Shown here in pieces: positions 60,725 through 64,000 of a stretch of DNA of 64,000 bases (positions are counted from its first letter, which is position 1; every line of letters starts with the position of its first letter). The DNA lies in assembly GCA_946902875.1 (NCBI GenBank), contig OX336343.1, positions 17,717,596 to 17,781,595 on the forward strand, given 5' to 3'. The notes beneath the pieces were generated by a model. That model searched no databases. It was not told where the DNA came from and saw only the letters and a program-made list of their open reading frames with translations. Made by a program: the position numbers and the translations under genes. The DNA comes from Nematopogon swammerdamellus. Lineage: Eukaryota; Arthropoda; Insecta; Lepidoptera; Adelidae.

Positions 60725-61095
60725 TTTTTTTTTTGTGGACACTGACACGGTTGGCCAAATCACCTACAACTTCCGTGATGTCAGCCTATAACACCGGGTG
60801 AACTAGGTGCCATGTCAGTGCTTCCCTTCGGTCGTGCCGGCTATACTGAACTGGACGGAAAACACGAGCGGATTTTCAAAGCCGCTTTGACGGATCTTGC
60901 GTTCGGTGCGTAGCACCAATTCGGACGCGTTAAGCCCACCACCCAGTAAGGTAACGGAAGGAACATAAAGTTTTATGTAAAGAACGAAACGGGGGCTACC
61001 TCAACGGTCGAACGGTCACCAATTCGAGTTCTGACGGCGCTCTGGTGTGCTTAACTTCACGATGGGACGTCAATCCATAGGACCACCGAGCTACA
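60725..61095 (-). mobile_element. SINE family A, diverged copy
   Basis: Minus strand, A-tail at 60725 and head remains ending near gaccaccgagctac. More substitutions than the other copies. Confidence 0.65.
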
Positions 61096-62007
61096 AAAAA
61101 TCGAGGGTGTCTGCATGTACACCATAATGTACACATGCAGCCGTCAAACTTAGTTCGTGAATTTGATGTTTGCGCAGTTGCAAACAATTTTTTCGTAAGA
61201 AAATTTTTCAAATTTGGTAGACCATATTGCCCCACCTAGGCTTCATACAAGATTTTGTTTGAAGTATCGAATAAACTTAAAACCTTTGTCTGTTCGTTAG
61301 AGTTTGTCTCGATTACGCAGCATTAACGACTAAAACGGGAGAGGTGTTTGAAAGTTTGCGTGTTTTCGCGTTTTTCAAAACATGCCAACTTGAAGGGCTG
61401 ATTTGGGCCAGAAGGGATGGAATCACGAGTCAGGATGGAATGACAAAATAAAAAAGTATCACGTATTTAAAGTCGTCAGATGGATCTTTCATCCGATATA
61501 TTTAGAATTGTTGTACTTAGTCTGGTTGCTGAGTACTGAGCGTCGCAAAGTACAAAAAACATTTTTATTTGTTTTTAGTCGCACCCCCTTACCCGAGCCC
61601 AAAGACGTTTCATCAAATTCACGGCAAAAAATCACCGAGACATGATACCTACGCGTGACAACAGCCAGTTTTTCACTGTGTATAGACGTGCCTACTTCCT
61701 CTAGTTAGATAAAGAACACATGCACATAAATCACACTGTGAGCTGTCTATATGTTGTTTACAAACCAAAATCGTTATAGCCAGTGCTAATAGCTGACGCC
61801 CTCCAGTGAGGAAACTTGAAGGGTTTCCCGATGACAGAGAAAATCGACTTATTTCTGAATGAGTAAACGGTTCGCTGAGGAGCTCTGGGGAAATTATAGT
61901 CGACTTCAGAACTAGCACAGTGGCGCGACTACGCTGTCGGGGGGACAAAATACTTAGATTTGGAAATATTCACAATACCAGATGTTGATGTAGTTAGATC
62001 TATTTTT

Positions 62008-62060
62008 TAACCTGACGCGGTTGGGTATGTAACATGCTACACCATCAATGCCAGCCCATT
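62008..62060 (-). repeat. Short SINE family A tail fragment
   Basis: ttttttaacctgacgcggttg and atgccagcccatta match the reversed end of family A; strongly diverged. Confidence 0.4.
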
Positions 62061-62530
62061 AGATCTTTTAACTATATTTATTCATTATATAGACGCAAAT
62101 CCAAAAACCTTCTAAATTCTCGCTAACGTAAATATGTACCTTTAATTTTAAAAATTTAACTGTGTAATAAATAATGGAACCGTAGGATAAAGAAATCATA
62201 CAAAAAAAAACCTATTTGAATTAGCATTATTCGAGTCACTTGGCCAGCTGTATTGTCAAATAATGTATATATTTATTGCACTGAATTCTATCGGTATAAC
62301 TTTGGGGGTATTTTTTTATTTATTTTGTTTATCATACATACATAAGTAAGTACCTATAGACTAAGTATACCTACTCTATACACATACAGCTATTTATATA
62401 TGCAGCATTTACGAATGAATTATGAAGGAAATTATTTAAAATACGCACGTATCTTGCGTTGTTATCAAGAAAACCATTATAGAAACTGGCAAAAATAGAA
62501 AACATTCTTCAATCCCCTTTATTCCCTCAC

Positions 62531-62681
62531 CAAAACACTCGGCCCACTGTGCAGGAAGCGTCCGTGTCGCCGCGCACCGGAAGCAGTTACCCTCGTCCCC
62601 CGAGTCCGCGCCGCCGTTTGTCCGGCCGAGGACGAGGTCGCACCACTGTGCAGCCGACAAGAGCGACAAGCGGTCAATCTG
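62531..62681. other. Exon-like GC-rich block, strand uncertain
   Basis: On the minus strand this 151-base block follows tgtttcccag and ends at donor gtgagg, with an open frame containing RLSLLSAAQWCDLVLGRT and GNCFRCAATRTLP. On the plus strand it follows cccactgtgcag and reads EASVSPRTGSSYPRPPSPRR. GC content is far above its surroundings, as for the known exons. Either could be an exon of a neighbouring gene; I recognise no family. Confidence 0.35.
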
Positions 62682-62784
62682 CTGGGAAACATTCACATTG
62701 TGTTCTGTTTTGAACCTATTACTGTGCTCTATTTTGTGGTGTATTTTATTAATTATTGCTAAACAGACTCTTCTAATATCTCTA

Positions 62785-63041
62785 AGACTGTAGGGGTCCC
62801 TTCCCTTCTTCCCTTACTAGGTGGTAGGGTTTATGCCGCCCGGGTTGGTACCACCGCGCTGAATGAAACGTCGGACGAAACGGCTATGTAAATAGTTCGT
62901 GTTTTCCGTCTAGTTCAGTATAGCCGACATGAAATGAAGGGAAGCACTGACATAGCACCTAGTTCACCCGGTGTTATAGGCTGATATCACGGATGTTGTA
63001 GGTGATGTAGCCAAAGGTGTCAGTTTCCATAAAATAAAAAA
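62785..63041 (+). mobile_element. SINE family A, 5' truncated
   Basis: Starts at gggtcccttcccttcttccc, body intact to cagtttccataaaataaaa. It is followed at 63045-63113 by a family B tail. Confidence 0.7.
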
Positions 63042-63245
63042 TCTTGGAGCACAACACCGATAACTGTGCTTACCCTGATTGTCCGGATACGGCGTGCGGT
63101 GTGTATGTATGTAAGTACTATTTTTTTTTACCACATTTCGTAGTCTTCACCCTTGACCGTACGTTCAAACTTTGCGAGTGTTCAATCGAAAGCTCGATTA
63201 TATATAAGTAAGTAAGCGTGGTAATAATATTCTTGGGGGTGGATT

Positions 63246-63479
63246 TACTAGGTGGTAGGGCTTAACCCGCCCGGGTTGGTACCACCGCACTGAATGAAAG
63301 GTCAGTCGAAACGGCTATGTAAATAGTTTGTGTTTTCCGTCCAGTTCAGTGTAGCCGGCCGGCACGGTCGAAGAGAAGCACTGACGTGGCACCTAGTTCA
63401 CCCGGTGTTATGGGCTGACATCACGGATGTTGTAGGTGATGTAGCCAACCGTGTCAGTCAGTTTCCATAAAAAAATAAA
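63246..63479 (+). mobile_element. SINE family A, 5' truncated
   Basis: Starts at ctaggtggtagggcttaacc and runs to gtcagtttccataaaaaaat. It abuts repeat family C at 63473. Confidence 0.7.
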
Positions 63480-63905
63480 AACCGGTCAAGTTCGAGTCGA
63501 ACTCGCGCACCGAGGGTTCCTTATCGCCATGTCATAATTAGCGCCACTCACGCCATCTATGGCGTGTTATGAAATGCTTCATATTAGTTAAATGTCATAA
63601 TTAGTTAAAATGCTTCACGCTCTATTAGGTAGATGGCGCGCGCGCATACACTTTTTTGGTTTCTTCTATGTGAACCCCCGTGAATTTTTTACTTTTTCTT
63701 TATTTGTTGTTATATCGGCCATAATAACACATCTTCTGTGAAAATTTCAACGGGCTACCTATTACGGTTCAAGAGATACAGCCCTCGGACAGACAAACAG
63801 ACGAACGGACGGACGGACGGACGGACGGACAGACAGACATACAGACAGACAGACGGCGTAGGCTTAGTAATAGGGACCCGTACCGGATACGGAACCCTAA
63901 AAAAC
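63473..63905 (+). repeat. Repeat family C, longest copy
   Basis: Same ends as at 13226 with an extended ggacggacggacggac/cagacagacag tract at 63787-63855. Confidence 0.65.
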
Positions 63906-64000
63906 CGCGCCGCCCCAGTTTCCTTGTATTGTTTCAACTAAATAATGTGTTCCATTTCAAAGCATATTTCTACTTAGGCAAATGGATTTTTAACGAATGT

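Larger units (their letters stand above)
60016..62530. other. Downstream intergenic region
   Basis: Beyond the poly(A) site there are SINE A copies (60725, 62008) and otherwise AT-rich DNA without supported genes. 61120-61144 has a short imperfect inverted repeat. Confidence 0.4.

Overview
The window is AT-rich, intron- and repeat-dense nuclear DNA from an insect, almost certainly a moth or butterfly. The evidence is many dispersed repeats of lepidopteran type (SINEs, RTE-like and jockey/CR1-like LINE ends, a Penelope-like fragment, MITEs), canonical GT-AG introns of up to several kb, and one long host gene whose exons match the insect IRSp53/BAIAP2 (I-BAR + SH3) family. No database search was possible; family names come from recognised motifs.

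Layout. Bases 1-12150 hold no exon that I can recognise, only repeats and unassigned sequence; the first ~70 residues of the IRSp53 I-BAR domain must be encoded in an exon to the left. From 12151 to 58971 twelve plus-strand coding exons can be joined with matching phases into one open frame of about 1,240 residues. Exons v1-v5 (12151-30747) give the rest of the I-BAR (IMD) domain, v6 (31831-32050) a Ser-rich linker, v7 (39257-39521) the SH3 domain, v8-v10 (47543-54018) a low-complexity Pro/Ala/Ser linker, v11 (56685-58739) a large charged tail with an Arg-Glu repeat, and v12 (58899-58971) a WH2-like end. Poly(A) signals lie near 59980-59998. Skipping v11 keeps the frame and gives a short isoform. 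The protein would bend membranes outward and link Rac/Cdc42 signalling to actin at filopodia and lamellipodia.

A structurally intact BEL/Pao LTR retrotransposon (23816-30519) with a single 1,793-residue gag-pol frame lies antisense in the intron before v5. Its LTRs differ only by one T, and it ends 36 bp from the v5 splice acceptor.

The most unusual host feature is three tandem arrays, each starting at or just after an exon's splice donor in the same gene: a 156-bp unit after v6 (six copies, reading frame kept, plus decayed older copies), a 139-bp unit after v8 (four copies) and a 40-bp unit after v10 (about thirteen copies). Also notable are a terminal stop codon embedded in a splice donor, a candidate internal TATA promoter with a first exon at 48641-48712, SINEs that combine tRNA-like and 5S rRNA-like heads and exchange heads with another repeat, an SH3-exon acceptor that may derive from antisense LINE sequence, and several perfect palindromes. 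Bases 60016-64000 contain repeats and one ambiguous exon-like block.
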